Shown here: in pieces, positions 33,466 to 44,270 of the stretch | Position numbering within the stretch: the first letter of the stretch is position 1 | How the letters are laid out: every line of letters begins with the position of its first letter | Origin: Adenophora triphylla var. japonica | Lineage: Eukaryota; Streptophyta; Magnoliopsida; Asterales; Campanulaceae | DNA length: 64,000 nucleotides | NCBI GenBank assembly: GCA_022495995.1 | Contig: JAFEMH010002342.1 | Location: 62,001-126,000, forward strand | Reading direction: 5' to 3' | Made by a program: the position numbers and the translations under genes | Notes under the pieces: generated by a model | What the model was told of the DNA's origin: nothing | What the model saw: the letters and a program-made list of their open reading frames with translations, nothing else | Databases searched by the model: none

Positions 33466-35211
33466 TTAGGTGGCGTCCGCCCCAGATGTTGCCTTTGGAG
33501 TAACCTCTCCAACCTCTGCTCCTTCCTTCACAATTCCTTCCTGGGGACTGGATGACACCTCGCCCTCATCCACCGGCTCCCTTGTTAGCTTGGCCAGATT
33601 GGCATACTCTTTGTTAATGTCCCAACTCTGAGATTTGCCATCTTGGTGCTCCTTCATCATCTTAATCCTACTTTGAAAAATAGTCTTTGCAGCCGCTATT
33701 TTGCAGGACTTCCTCACGTCATCAACCTCCTTAAGATGATCACCTTCACTTTTTGCCAAGCTATCTAGTAAATCCTTCACTGTCCTCTCTTGCTCCTCCA
33801 TATTCTTCACTTGTTATTCCAAAGTTTTCTCGTGTTCCTTCACCTTGTTCTCCAGCAAAACTTTTTCTTTCTTAGCCAGAGCTGCTTCCGACTTAGACTT
33901 CTTCTTAAGCATCTCGTTTTCCTTCGCCGGGTCATCCAAATATCCCACCACCTATGACATAAAAAGTTGACATCAAAGGATATCATGAAATCTTAGAATC
34001 AGTCAAAATTCAGTTAGTAACACCTTATCCCAGTTGCAAAACTCATATACTTCTTCTTAAATTCCCCATGGGCAGTCCTTCAAATACGTCTCCAACTTCA
34101 ATCACCTCCTCTTGGATGGCCTTCCTCTTTCTCACCCTAGAGCCAATACCAGTGCTCTCCTCTATTGCAGGGATTTTCTTGGGAAACAATGGTGGCTTCG
34201 TCTCTATCTTGGGAGGAGAATCTCCAAACATGGCGTCAATATCATCAAGATCAAAGTCTGACCCCGAGGCAACTGGCTTAGAAACTGCACCAATATTTGA
34301 AGAGTGTCAAGAAGTAGTATGCGTTAAATTAATGAAACAGGATAAGGAGACAACATGCTTACCTTTAGACATGATAACAGAAGATGATGCCCTATTGTCT
34401 TCCCGAATAGCCAAAGGTGCTTCTAGTAGGCCCCTAGGTGACCTCTTGTCTAAAGGCAGTCTGAAGAACTCTTCAAGTTTTGCTAAAGTATCCTCCTCCG
34501 GTGGGAATAATTCTCCCCAGTCAATATATGCAAAAAGGTAAGAAAAATTACGATTTCAGTCTATCTCAAAAGCAAAAAAAACCACAAAGTCAGAAATCGA
34601 AGAACCTCCCTTATTCCATTCGCTTGGTATTTCATCCCCTCCTTCAATTGATGCCCTATCAACAAAGAAAAATCTATTTTCCATCCTCTATCGTTTGAAG
34701 ATGTAGTGGTCATTAGAGAACTCCTACCCGACCTTTTCTTAAAAAGATACCTTTTTGACCCAAAGGGATGGAAATCGTACGAGTAAGCAATCTCATTAAG
34801 CCCTAGGTTTAGGCCGTTTTCCCTATTTACTTTGATCACAAATGCGAAAATTCTCCAAGCCATAGGCAATAATTGGGGGTAAGCGAGTTGGGTCATTTGG
34901 AAAAATTCAGAAACCAAATAAGGGAAAGAATAACTAAACCTAAGGAGGAAGGGGTATTCAAGAAAACAAATCCATTTTTTGGAAACAAGATAAGACCTAA
35001 GGTTGACGGAGAAGGGGTGAAAGATGGCACCTTCCGGGAAGTAAAATTGCCGTTTTAGCGACTCAATCTGGGCATCGCTGAACACACATGTCTCCTCGTC
35101 TGGCTTAGAAAGGAGATTCTCACACTCGAAATCCTCAAAATCAATCTCTATGGGATCCTGCGGAGACGGCGCACTCGTGGTCTTGGAGGAACTCCACCTA
35201 GTCCTACCCAT
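33466..35211 (-). CDS. Element A antisense gene: gypsy-type transposase_28-like domain plus coiled coil
   Basis: It is read opposite to gag-pol and starts at ATG 35211 (MGRTRWSSSKTTSAPS). The first exon encodes a globular domain (EGAIFHPFSVNLRSYLVS ... MTQLAYPQLLPMAWRIFAFV) resembling the 'putative gypsy type transposon' (transposase_28) family of plant proteins. Further exons follow: about 34530-34363 (YIDWGELFPPEED ... ASSSVIMSKG, donor GTAAGCATG), about 34290-34045 (basic, GSRVRKRKAIQEEV), and about 33953-33466, a charged coiled coil (NMEEQERTVKDLLDSLAKSE) with an acidic tail. One TAA interrupts the last exon near 33810. Extra antisense frames are known from Tat-lineage elements; what the product does is not known. 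Confidence 0.75.
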
Positions 35212-35512
35212 GATAGAAAACAAGCAAGAACAGAAACAATGGAGTCAAGGAAAGAGAGAAAGAGCGGAGGAGTTACCTTACAGAGAGCGATGTAGTAAGG
35301 AGAAACAAATTAGAAGGTTTGAGAAGCTTTTAAAACAGCCAAGCGGTTGTTTAAATCAAAGAGGGTTCTTTTTCCAAAAAACCGCTTTTCCCTAATTAAC
35401 TCCCCAACCGTCCAATTGCTTCACGTTTCATTATGGCTGTCTAATCATGCAGAGGACAGTTGGCTACTTTTTGAAAAACATTTGCCTCTTCAATTTCCAT
35501 GGTAGACAAATA

Positions 35513-35527
35513 TTTTTGGGGACAAAT
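35513..35527 (+). other. Polypurine tract of element A
   Basis: GGGGACAAAT sits directly before the 3' LTR. The same sequence is found inside B's 3' LTR on the other strand. Confidence 0.75.
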
Positions 35528-36115
35528 TGTTATGAGTATTTTTCAGCATGGTGACATCCTCAGTTGCTCCTGCATGTCAAGATGATATTCCACTGTAAGT
35601 ATTACTTAATATTTACATATTCATTTTATATAATATTTTTCATTATTATTTTACAGAAGAGATAAACACGAGATACGACTAAGCACGATCAACTTCTCTT
35701 CAACGGCAAGGTGGACTAAGTCTTTGGACGTTGTGGAGATAACCATGCATGCCGAGATTATAGGAGTTAGTAGTTATCCGTTTATAATTCTTATTATTTA
35801 AAGGAAATATGGAGACGGAAAATACACATTCATTTTACACACTACACACGCACAACTTGTAATCCTCTCTATTGTCTTTCGAAGTTGTAACCACGGTTCT
35901 TATAGTGAAACATTTAAGGTTGGAGACCTAACTCCCGGGGTTTTTTCCGAAGAGGTTATCATCTCTAAGGTTTTCCTCGTTAACAAATCCTTGTGTCACT
36001 CTTTACTTTCGTGTTCTTGTTCCATTTAATTGAATTCCAAAGTCCCCTCCTTGTTGTTTAAATCCATACACTTAGCAAGTTAAGATTCGACGTTATTGTT
36101 TTTTCTACCAAAACA
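35528..36115 (+). mobile_element. Element A 3' LTR
   Basis: 588 bp, TGTTATGAG...CCAAAACA, uninterrupted. It gives the reference for reading where B split the 5' copy. Confidence 0.96.
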
Positions 36116-36159
36116 TTTATCAAAATATATAATGACATTATAAAAAGACTTCTACCATC

Positions 36160-36474
36160 AGTGGCGGACTAGTGGTGGTTGAAGAACCAGATATTCAAAT
36201 ACTAGAGCAAAATGGCAGCATCAAATATAATGAAGAGATTGGAAGGCAACCACAGTTCAACCACAATTTGATGATAGCATGTGAATCAACTGAGAACAAA
36301 AGGCATCTCAATTCAGGAGTAAGTGATGCAGTAAACAAGCATAACAGGCTAACAGAGGAAGAACTAGTTTCACATGATTCTTTTGATTCTCTTGTTTTTC
36401 AAACTGCTGATGAACAAAGATCCAGCTCCAGATTCTTAAAAACTGGGAGTGCACTTTGGAAATTTCTTTGAATG
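36160..36474 (+). pseudogene. Possible host-gene fragment, unidentified
   Basis: A 100-codon frame (36172-36471) has ordinary-protein composition: polar and acidic, with HNRLTEEELVSHDSFDSLVF and a C-terminal SRFLKTGSALWKFL before TGA. It is preceded by an acceptor-like CAG at about 36163. It lies between element A's 3' TSD and a MITE, so it belongs to the pre-insertion locus. I do not recognise the family. It could be the last exon of a gene or a captured fragment. Confidence 0.4.
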
Positions 36475-36904
36475 AAGAATAAATAAATTGAAAAGTTGAG
36501 ATTTTTAACCTTCAAATGGAAGCGATGAATCGTGCTGAGAAGGAAAAATTGGATCTTCGACCACGTGGCGAGCAATGAGTCGCTCGAATGAGAGAGTAGA
36601 ATAGGATTTGGGGTTTTTGGAGTTGTTCGCGAGAGATTATAAAAGGGTAATAACGAGATTACAAAAAATATGTGATTATAAAAGTGGGATAATAATAAAA
36701 ATTGTCAAGTTTTCACTTTCTTTCCTTCTATTTCCTCTTAATTTTGGGAGGAAATTTTGGGAGAAAAATTTCTAAAATTTTTCCTTCTCTTTCTTTCCAC
36801 TTTCTCCCTAAAAAAACTCGGAAGCATGCTAACGATTTCCTTCCCTTCCTTTCTCTCTCTCCATTTTTAAACTCAGAAGTAGGGCCTTAACCATTACTAA
36901 TATT
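36475..36904. mobile_element. AT-rich spacer with pyrimidine-rich MITE-like repeat (copy 2)
   Basis: 36700-36890 is the reverse-complement-type relative of the purine-rich repeat at 17062 ('ttttcactttctttccttct', 'ctcggaagcatgctaacg', 'actcagaagtagggcc'). The preceding 220 bp hold no recognisable feature. Confidence 0.55.
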
Positions 36905-36909
36905 ATAGT

Positions 36910-37746
36910 TGTTGTTAGAAATTACAACAACATAAGAAAAAAGAAAGAATTACATAAATTAAATATAAAAATATAAATTGAATAAATTTGAAGAAACGAA
37001 TCGGCAGTAACAATTGGTTGTTGTGCACGAGCCCTGATGAATCAGTCTCCTTAAGACTTATTCGTCCTCTCACCGATAGTGTTTGAGGCTGCCGTGGACG
37101 CGAGTCCCCAGGATAGAACGTGCGGACCGGGGGCACTTTGCACCTAAAGTTTTCGGTGAATTAGCAGTGTGCCTGGACAATATCACCACGATGCAGAAAT
37201 GCACGAAGGCCAAAGGAAAGATGCTACAATATGCAACGAAAGAGAGAGGGGAGGCTGCTGGAAAAAATTCTGGTGTGCATCAAAAAAATTGTTTGTGCCT
37301 CGGTTTGTGGCTCCATCTTATATGCAATAATTGGGCAACTGAACACTCATCAATTTAATTTCGTGTGACTGTTACAAAATGAGCAAATCAAACAGACAGA
37401 CATTAAGATTGTTGTTACAAGTCTGTTCATGATCATGGGAATAAAAACAGACATTAAGCTTGTTGTTACAAGTCTGTTCATGATTATGGGAATACAGACA
37501 TACATTAAGCTTGCTAGATTTTACATTCCCATTCAATGTGGGATAATCACATTTTTCCACTTTTAACCCACTAACTTTGAGCCTTAATATCTCATTCACC
37601 ATTAACCATTTTGGACAAATAAATATTTGATTTCAATGTTCTCATGGAGTAGAACACAAACTCACATTCAATTTGGTCATTTAACAAATAACTCATTTAG
37701 GAAAAATTCTCAAATTTCCTTCACATCCACTTACATTTTTCCAACA
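36910..37746 (-). mobile_element. Element D 3' LTR (left, about 837 bp)
   Basis: It contains two units of a 51-bp repeat ('tgttacaagtctgttcatga' in each, about 37385-37490) and a short GA run. Inside it, on minus, lies a candidate polypurine tract (ATGTGGGGGAT) at 37747-37757. Confidence 0.93.
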
Positions 37747-37798
37747 ATCCCCCACATGAAGGAAATGATGAGAAAATGGTAATAAAGTCCGGCAGCAT

Positions 37799-38470
37799 AC
37801 AGTGCTGTCAAACCGGTCGGGCCGGGCTGGGGCTTCACTCAATGACGGGTCGGGCCGGGCCGACCCTAAACATTAGCGGGCCTAGTAAAATTCAAGCCCG
37901 ACCGATGTGAACATCGGGCCTCCGGGCCTATGGGCCAATCCAAAGTTAAAAGTATTTGACTATTTTCTTCACATTTTCTACTTTCAATTGTAATAACTTC
38001 AAAATGGTGGGCTGTGGAATTAACGGCAAGTCTTCTGTGTATACGCTGTATAGCTGGTTCTGCGAAACAGTAACTCATCTTTTATTATAGTCTTAACATC
38101 ACTTGCAGTATAGCTGGTTCTGTGAAACATAACTTATTTTCCTTAGTATTGTCACATGGGATAGTAAATATGTGGCCGTTCATCAAATGAAACATGGCCA
38201 ATCTTAGCCAATCTCTATATGTTTTGTTTTTGCAGGACTATGAATATGATTGCTATAACCCTGTTGCCTTTGACATTGCCAATCACTTCATGTTCGGGTC
38301 GGGCCGGCCTTTTTCGGGCTTTTCATGTTCGGGCTGCATGAGCCCACGGGCCTACCGGGCTGGGCCAAAGAGGCCCAGTTTTTTCGGGCCTTCTAATTTG
38401 AAGCCCATGCCCTTAAAATCGGGTGGGCTGGACCGGACATATTGGTCGGGCTCAATTTTGACAGCTCTAC
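37799..38470. mobile_element. GGCC-rich hAT-like non-autonomous element
   Basis: Ends 'acagtgctgtcaaa' and 'ttttgacagctctac' are near-inverted, of the TAGAGCTGTCAAA type common in plant hAT MITEs. Both flanks inside are dense in gggcc/ggccg words ('cgggccgggc' at 37820 and 'tcgggtcgggcc' at 38295). The centre has a direct repeat of 'gtatagctggttctg' about 62 bp apart (38045 and 38107). Flanking 8-bp duplication is only partly visible (gcata on both sides). It lies in D's 3' non-coding part. Confidence 0.7.
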
Positions 38471-38940
38471 TTGCATAGGATAGGTAGGGGTTTGCCCTTT
38501 GAACCTTCCCTTGTAAAATATATTTACTCTACTCGCTAATCAGTAGACGCGATTTCATTGAACTTTTCAACTTTTTGTGTAGCCGGTCATATACTTTACA
38601 TAGGTATCTCCCTAACACACTTCAATTCTCATAGCTATGTTTATTTACAGCCCTGAAAATAATGCCTGGTTCTGTGAGAGGGTCTACGAATTGAGCCTCA
38701 CGCAATTCTCCTCAAAGCGCCATACTTTTCTATCACATAGGTGATTCTTATAAGTAACCAGTATTACCCCCACTCGGCAATTCCGAAGTGTAAGAATCAT
38801 TAAAAGCTATAAGCTTAACCTTTCCTTTCGGGATGTCACTTAAGGAATGTGATTAGGGTGGTTCCCCCACAGTGACACTACAAGTCTTTTAACAGTTAGG
38901 TTGTCCCTTTGAAAACCTAGATCTTGGGATCTCCGGTCAA
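38471..38940 (-). other. 3' non-coding region of element D
   Basis: No frame or repeat is recognised. It lies between the RNase H stop and the hAT-like insertion. Confidence 0.6.
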
Positions 38941-40520
38941 CTAGGTTGGGTTTTTCGCTGTGTTTAACTTCTCAAGAGGCTTTAATGCCATTCCCAATGT
39001 CAATCTTTCAACTACCTCTTTGGTTAACCCTTTGGTTAACGGATCCGCTAAGTTATCTTTTGACATTACATAGTCAATAGATATAGTACCAGTTGAGAGT
39101 AGTTGTCTTATGGTATTATGTATGCGACGTATATGTCTAGACTTACCATTGTACATGTTGCTTCGTGCCCTACCAACTGCAGATTGGCTATCACAATGGT
39201 TACAAATTACTGGCACAGGCTTCGTCCATTTTGGAATATCTTCTAGAAATTGGCGTAGCCATTCGACTTCTTCACCACACTTATCCAAGGCTATAAACTC
39301 CGATTCCATAGTGAATCTGGCTATAATAGTCTGTTTAGAAGATTTCCATGATATAGCTGCACCTGCTAATGTGAATACATATCCACTTGTAGACCTAGAG
39401 TCTTTGATATCTGATATCCAGTTAGCATCAGTATATCTTTCAATCACAGCTGGATGTCTGGTATAATGTAATCCAAAGTCACGAGTATATCTTAAGTACC
39501 TTAGTACTCTCACAATACCCTTCCAATGGTCCGTCCCAAGATTACTTGTATACCAACTCAGTTTGCTCACAACATAAGCAATATCTGGCCTTGTAGAACT
39601 TATTAAGTACATTAAACTTTCAATGATCCTTGAATACTCTAACTGAGACACAGGTTCGCCTCTATTCTTTGTTAAATGTAGGCTTGTGTCAATTGGAGTA
39701 TTCACAGTTCTATTGTCATCCTTGTTAAATTTCTCTAGAATTTTATCCACATAATGTGATTGACTCAGTACAAGTCCATCAGGTATTCTAGAAATTTTCA
39801 CTCTAAGGATCACATCCGCTAAACCCATATCTTTCATGTCAAACTTCGAGTTCAACATATTTTTTGTGGATTTAATCATTTTATCACAGCTTTCTATGAT
39901 AAGCATGTCGTCTAAAAAAAGACACAAAATGACAAAGTCATTTTCCGTGTTTTTGATATAGACACATTTGTCACATTCATTGATTTTAAATCCACTTTCA
40001 ATCATGGTTTGATCAAACTTTTGATGCCATTGTTTTGGTGCTTGTTTGAGGCCATACAATGACTTCACTAACTTGCACACTTTGTTTTCTTTCCCTGGAG
40101 CGGAAAAGCCCACTGGTTGTTCCATGTAAATCTCCTCTTCTAAATCTCCATTTAGAAAGACAATTTTTACATCCATTTGAGGTACTTCAAGATTTCACAA
40201 TGCGGCAATTGCAAGTACAACCCTAATAGACGTTATTCTCGTAACAAGAGAATACGTGTCAAAGTAATCTAGGCCTTCCTTTTGTCTGTAACCTTTAATT
40301 ACAAGTCTAGCCTTATACTTGTCAATTGTTCCATCCGCCTTTCTTTCCTTTTGAAAATCCACCTATATCCTAATGGTTTACTTCCTGGAGGAAGATCCAC
40401 TAGTCCCCAAGTGTGATTTTGCAAAATGGAATTAATTTCACTCTTAATGGCCTCTTTCCACAAAGGTCCTTCGAAAGAGCTCACAGCTTCTTTATAACTT
40501 TGTGGCTCACTTTCTAGCAT
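38941..40520 (-). pseudogene. Element D reverse transcriptase-RNase H, broken
   Basis: The RT start is at 40520-40299 (KEAIKSEINSILQNHTWGLV ... LGYRWIFKRK). A frame change near 40340 and a stop near 40190 precede a long 411-codon frame, 40176-38941. That frame has [16 protein letters not shown], the catalytic region FLDDMLII (YVDDM in most relatives), PYRSIIGSLMYL-like [18 protein letters not shown], and a Copia RNase H ([20 protein letters not shown] ... [15 protein letters not shown]). It copies element RNA to DNA. Confidence 0.93.
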
Positions 40521-40619
40521 GTAGGTTAAAAAATTCGGGCCATATGATTTTTCTACCCTAGCTCTTTTGCTACGTCGAGGTTACATCTCCTCTTCTTCAC
40601 TTCTATCTTGAACATGTTC

Positions 40620-42073
40620 TTCTTATATTGAATGTTGTACCCTAGTTGATGAGCTTGCCTCATTTCTTAACTTATATGGGAACACATTCTCAAAGAAAGA
40701 CACATTCCTAGATTCCATTATAGTATTCTTGTGTATATCTTGAATTTTTGATTTATACACAAGAAATCTATAAGCACAACTATTGTGTGCATATCCAATG
40801 AATATGCAATCAACAGTCTTAGGTTCAATTTTCACCCTTTTAGGTGGAGGTACGGCTACCTTTGCAAGACACCCCCACACTCACAAGTATTTGTAACATG
40901 GCGCTCTTCTATGCCATAATTCATATGGGCTCTTGTTTAGTTTCTTTCGAGGTACCTTATTTAACACATAATTTGCCAACAACACGGCTTCTCCCCGCAT
41001 GTTAGAAGGTAATATCGAACCTATCAACATGGCATTCATCTCTTCTTCTAATGTCCGATTTTTCCGTTCGGCAACACCGTTTTGTTGGGGTGTATAAGGT
41101 GCCGTGGTTACATGTTTAATTCCATATTGAGCAAAAATTGCCTCAAATGGAGATTCATATTCCCCACCACGATCACTTCTTAGCACCTGAATTAATTTTC
41201 CAATTTAATTGATTCTCAACTTCATTTTTTATAGAGAGTGAACTTCTCTATAGCTTCATCTTTACTTTTGATGAGGTACACATAGCAATATTTTGTGCTA
41301 TCATCAACAAAATTCACAAAGTATTTATTGCCACCACGTGATTGTGTTGGTTTGAAGTCACATATGTCCGTGTGAACCAACTCGAGTGGTTCACTATTTC
41401 TTGTTATTGGATGGAATGAAGGTTTTGTAAATTTTGATTCTACACAAGTTTCACATTGGTGTTTGCAATCAACTTTAAATTTGGGTAAGTAATTCAAGTT
41501 AATTAATCTACAAATGGCATCATAATTAACATGTCCTAATCTTCCATGCCACAAATGGGAAGACTCAAGCAAGTAAACGAAAGAATTATTCATTGCATTG
41601 ACTTTTGGCTTAATCGCCATTACATTAGGTTTCACCGCAATTACACTTAACTTAAACCTCCCAACATTCACATACCCTTTTCCTACAAACATTCCATTCT
41701 TGGACAAAGTGACAATATCAGATTCAAACACAATACGAAAACCATGCTTAATTAAAAGCGAGCAGGACACCAAGTTCTTCCGGATATTGGGCACATATAG
41801 CACATTGTTGAGCGTCAATTCCTTTCCGGATGTCATCTTCAAAACCACCTTCCCTTGACCTTTGATGTCGAAAGTGGATGAATTCCCCATAAACAACTTT
41901 TCGCAATTTTCCAAAGCTTCAAAAGTACTAAACATGTCTTTGTTGGAGCACACATATTTAGTAGCACCGGTGTCAATCCACCACTGATTTGGATTCGATC
42001 CCACCATATTCACCTCGGAAACTACCGCTGCAAGGTGAATATTAAACACATCTCTAGCTATGTCTTCCACCAT
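40620..42073 (-). pseudogene. Element D protease-integrase, broken
   Basis: Protease: WWIDTGATKYVCSNKDMF (near 41970) with the DTG triad. GAG-pre-integrase: LWHGRLGHVNYDAI and CETCVESK. Integrase core: ELVHTDICDF (first D), LRSDRGGEYES (41180, second D) and GVAERKNRTLEE (E). The frame breaks near 41215 and again at 40881-40880, before VWGCLAKVAVPPPKRVKIEP. The upstream end of the frame meets the CACTA insertion at 42088. Confidence 0.93.
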
Positions 42074-42087
42074 GTTCGCTTCACGAG

Positions 42088-42540
42088 CACTACTAGAAAA
42101 TGATCATTTACCGACGGAAATTTTCGTCGGTAATTGTCCATTTCCGTCGGTAAAATGGTCATTACCGACGGATTTCGTCCATCGGATTCCGTCGGTAAAA
42201 AGTGGTTGATAATACCGACGGACCGATTCCGACGGTAATTCCAGCGGATTGTCCGTCGGTGAACCTAAAAATCCGTCGAAAACCGTCCGTCGGCAATGAA
42301 GTATGCCGGTCGATTGCCGGAGTCATCACCGGAGAGTTACCAACGAACATTTCCTTCGATAAATCTTAACTATTACCGACAGATAATTCAGTCGAAAATC
42401 GTAAAATTTACCGACGGAAATGTCCGTCGGATATCTTAAGATTTACCGGTACCACCTATCCAGATTTTTTTTAAAAATTATTATTTACCAACGGAAATTT
42501 CCGTCGGTAATCTATCCAGATTTTTTTTTAAAATTATGTT
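42088..42540. repeat. CACTA left subterminal repeats
   Basis: About fifteen copies of CCGACGG/CCGTCGG or one-base variants in 450 bp, alternating in orientation. Confidence 0.9.
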
Positions 42541-42654
42541 TTATTTGTAAACCACCTATAAAAGGCTGTAACCTGTCAAACAACCTGTTTTAAACAAATC
42601 CCAACAAACACAAACAACCTGTTTCGCTTGAAACAACCATCCAAATCAAGCGAA

Positions 42655-42838
42655 ACAGGAAAGGGGAAAGGGGAAAGGGAAAGGGGGAAAGGGGAAAAGG
42701 GGAAAGGGAAACTGTTTTGCTTGAACATCAAATAAAATTCAAGTATCCAACAACAATCATCAAAATCAAGCGAAACAGGAAAGGGAAAAGGGAAAGGGGA
42801 AAGGGGAAAAGGGGAAAGGGGAAGGGAAAGGGAAACCA
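42655..42838. repeat. GGAAAGGGG purine minisatellite in E
   Basis: Two clusters of ggaaaggg-type units (42655-42712 and 42775-42836), both preceded by 'caagcgaaacagg'. This is a duplicated block of about 120 bp. Confidence 0.85.
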
Positions 42839-42877
42839 AATATGGTTGTTTGATTACATGTCAAATAAAATCCAAGT

Positions 42878-44270
42878 TTAACGACCACGACCACGAGCGC
42901 TGTCGCTACCGCTACCACCACTTCGCCTAAGGTATTTACTGACTGATGAGGCAGAGGCATTACCGCTATTAGGTTGCTGTGGTTGCAAATTCATGGTGGC
43001 CAAGTATTATTGCATGCGCTGCTCAAACTGGCTTTGTATAAGTTCTCGCTCTTCCCGAAGACGTTCCTCCAACATGCTCTGCACCTGGCTCTGCACCTGG
43101 CTCTGCATCTGGCTCTGCATCTACTCCACTTGCCTTTGACCTCTCTCTGAACCCGATCATCGAAAGCCTCGTGATCCACATGCTGAATGCCGGAGGAAGA
43201 AGAAGAAAAGTACTGTGTAGTAGGGCTGCGGAATGGCATGCTAAAATACCCAGCACCATGTCTTCCGAATCCAGGCAAGCGATCTCCCTTTGGTTGCTTG
43301 TCTCGGAGGACAATGGCCGCCCAAAGCTTTTCACAAAAGGCGGGCCGCTCGGTGCTCTCAGGCTCCATACTTCCTTCTTCAATAACCTCATCACGAGCAC
43401 ACCTATCATACTCTTCCTGGAAAAAAAAAACATTATACACTATGATAGAAAATAATATTTTTTTTAACTAAATAATTATAATTTACTAATAGAAAATACT
43501 ATTAACACTTACATAAAGGCCCTGGTAATAAGGGTTAACCCATTATAGCCCTGAGCCATCAGGAGCCTCCGCAGTATGTGTATCCATAAACACAGCAGCT
43601 GCATCAGCCTAATCATCTCCGTGTTTCTTTCGCTTAACATATAAAAAAATTAAAACTTCAAAATTTCATCAAATAATAACAATATATGAATCAAATAGAG
43701 TATTGCTTAATTTACAATCGGATAGTAAATTAAGTAAGTTTACCATTCGGGACCAAGTCTCGCTGAAGTTAATCGATCCTCCAGTGTGCACACTCCCCCG
43801 CCCCTCTTGTGAGTTCCTATTATTCTTTGCTATTTCTGAATTTTTTATAAATTTTTCACTATTCCAATAGGCTTCCCACTGCTCCCATGCACTATTCGAG
43901 AAATTAGCTGGAGGCAAACCATCCCTTAGCCATTTTTTTCATGTCATATACTTTACCAGCGTACCGCTTAGCAACTAATTGCTTGAAAGCCTTCTCTATT
44001 TGAACGTCGGAGCATCCGGGGCATGAATATATGTGCTACAAAAATAGTAAAAGTAGTTAAATAAACAAGGACTAAAATAGTTGTTGCTAATTAATTATTA
44101 AGCATAAATTAGAACATAAAGATGAACAGGGGACTAGTCTACAAATTTTACAAAGGAAAGAGAATTGAGTAATTTCACCCGAAACTGGCTATACCAGATA
44201 TCGTACACATCTTTTGATATTGATTTTGGTGTGGGATAAAATTCCTCAAAAGTATACCCACTCATTCTGG
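42878..44270 (-). pseudogene. CACTA second gene (Ptta/En/Spm transposase_24-like)
   Basis: Exon pieces in order on minus: about 44270-44170 (MSGYTFEEFYPTPKSISKDV), about 44035-43920 (FKQLVAKRYAGKVYDMKKMA), 43920-43740 (AWEQWEAYWNSEKFIKNSE ... GSVHTGGSINFSE), 43440-42991 (LWAAIVLRDKQPKGDRLPGF), and a C-terminus with a Gln-rich coiled coil ending SDSARGRGR at 42878. This arrangement is that of the plant transposase (Ptta/En/Spm) family, which acts with TNP2 on element ends. Introns have visible AG/GT borders. Whether it is separate from or fused to the upstream gene is not clear, and a stop (43128) interrupts it. Confidence 0.8.

Larger units (their letters stand above)
17298..36115 (+). mobile_element. 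Element A: Tat-type Ty3/Gypsy LTR retrotransposon (contains element B)
   Basis: TG...CA termini and a 5-bp TSD, TTTAT at 17293-17297 and 36116-36120. With nested element B (17730-26756) removed it is about 9.8 kb: 5' LTR, primer site, gag-pro-RT-RNaseH-second RNaseH-integrase on +, an antisense gene on -, a polypurine tract and the 3' LTR. The extra RNaseH after the normal one and the antisense gene between pol and the 3' LTR are hallmarks of the Tat lineage. The two LTRs differ at roughly ten positions, mostly transitions, so the insertion is not very recent. Several stops and single-base frameshifts disable it. Confidence 0.93.
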
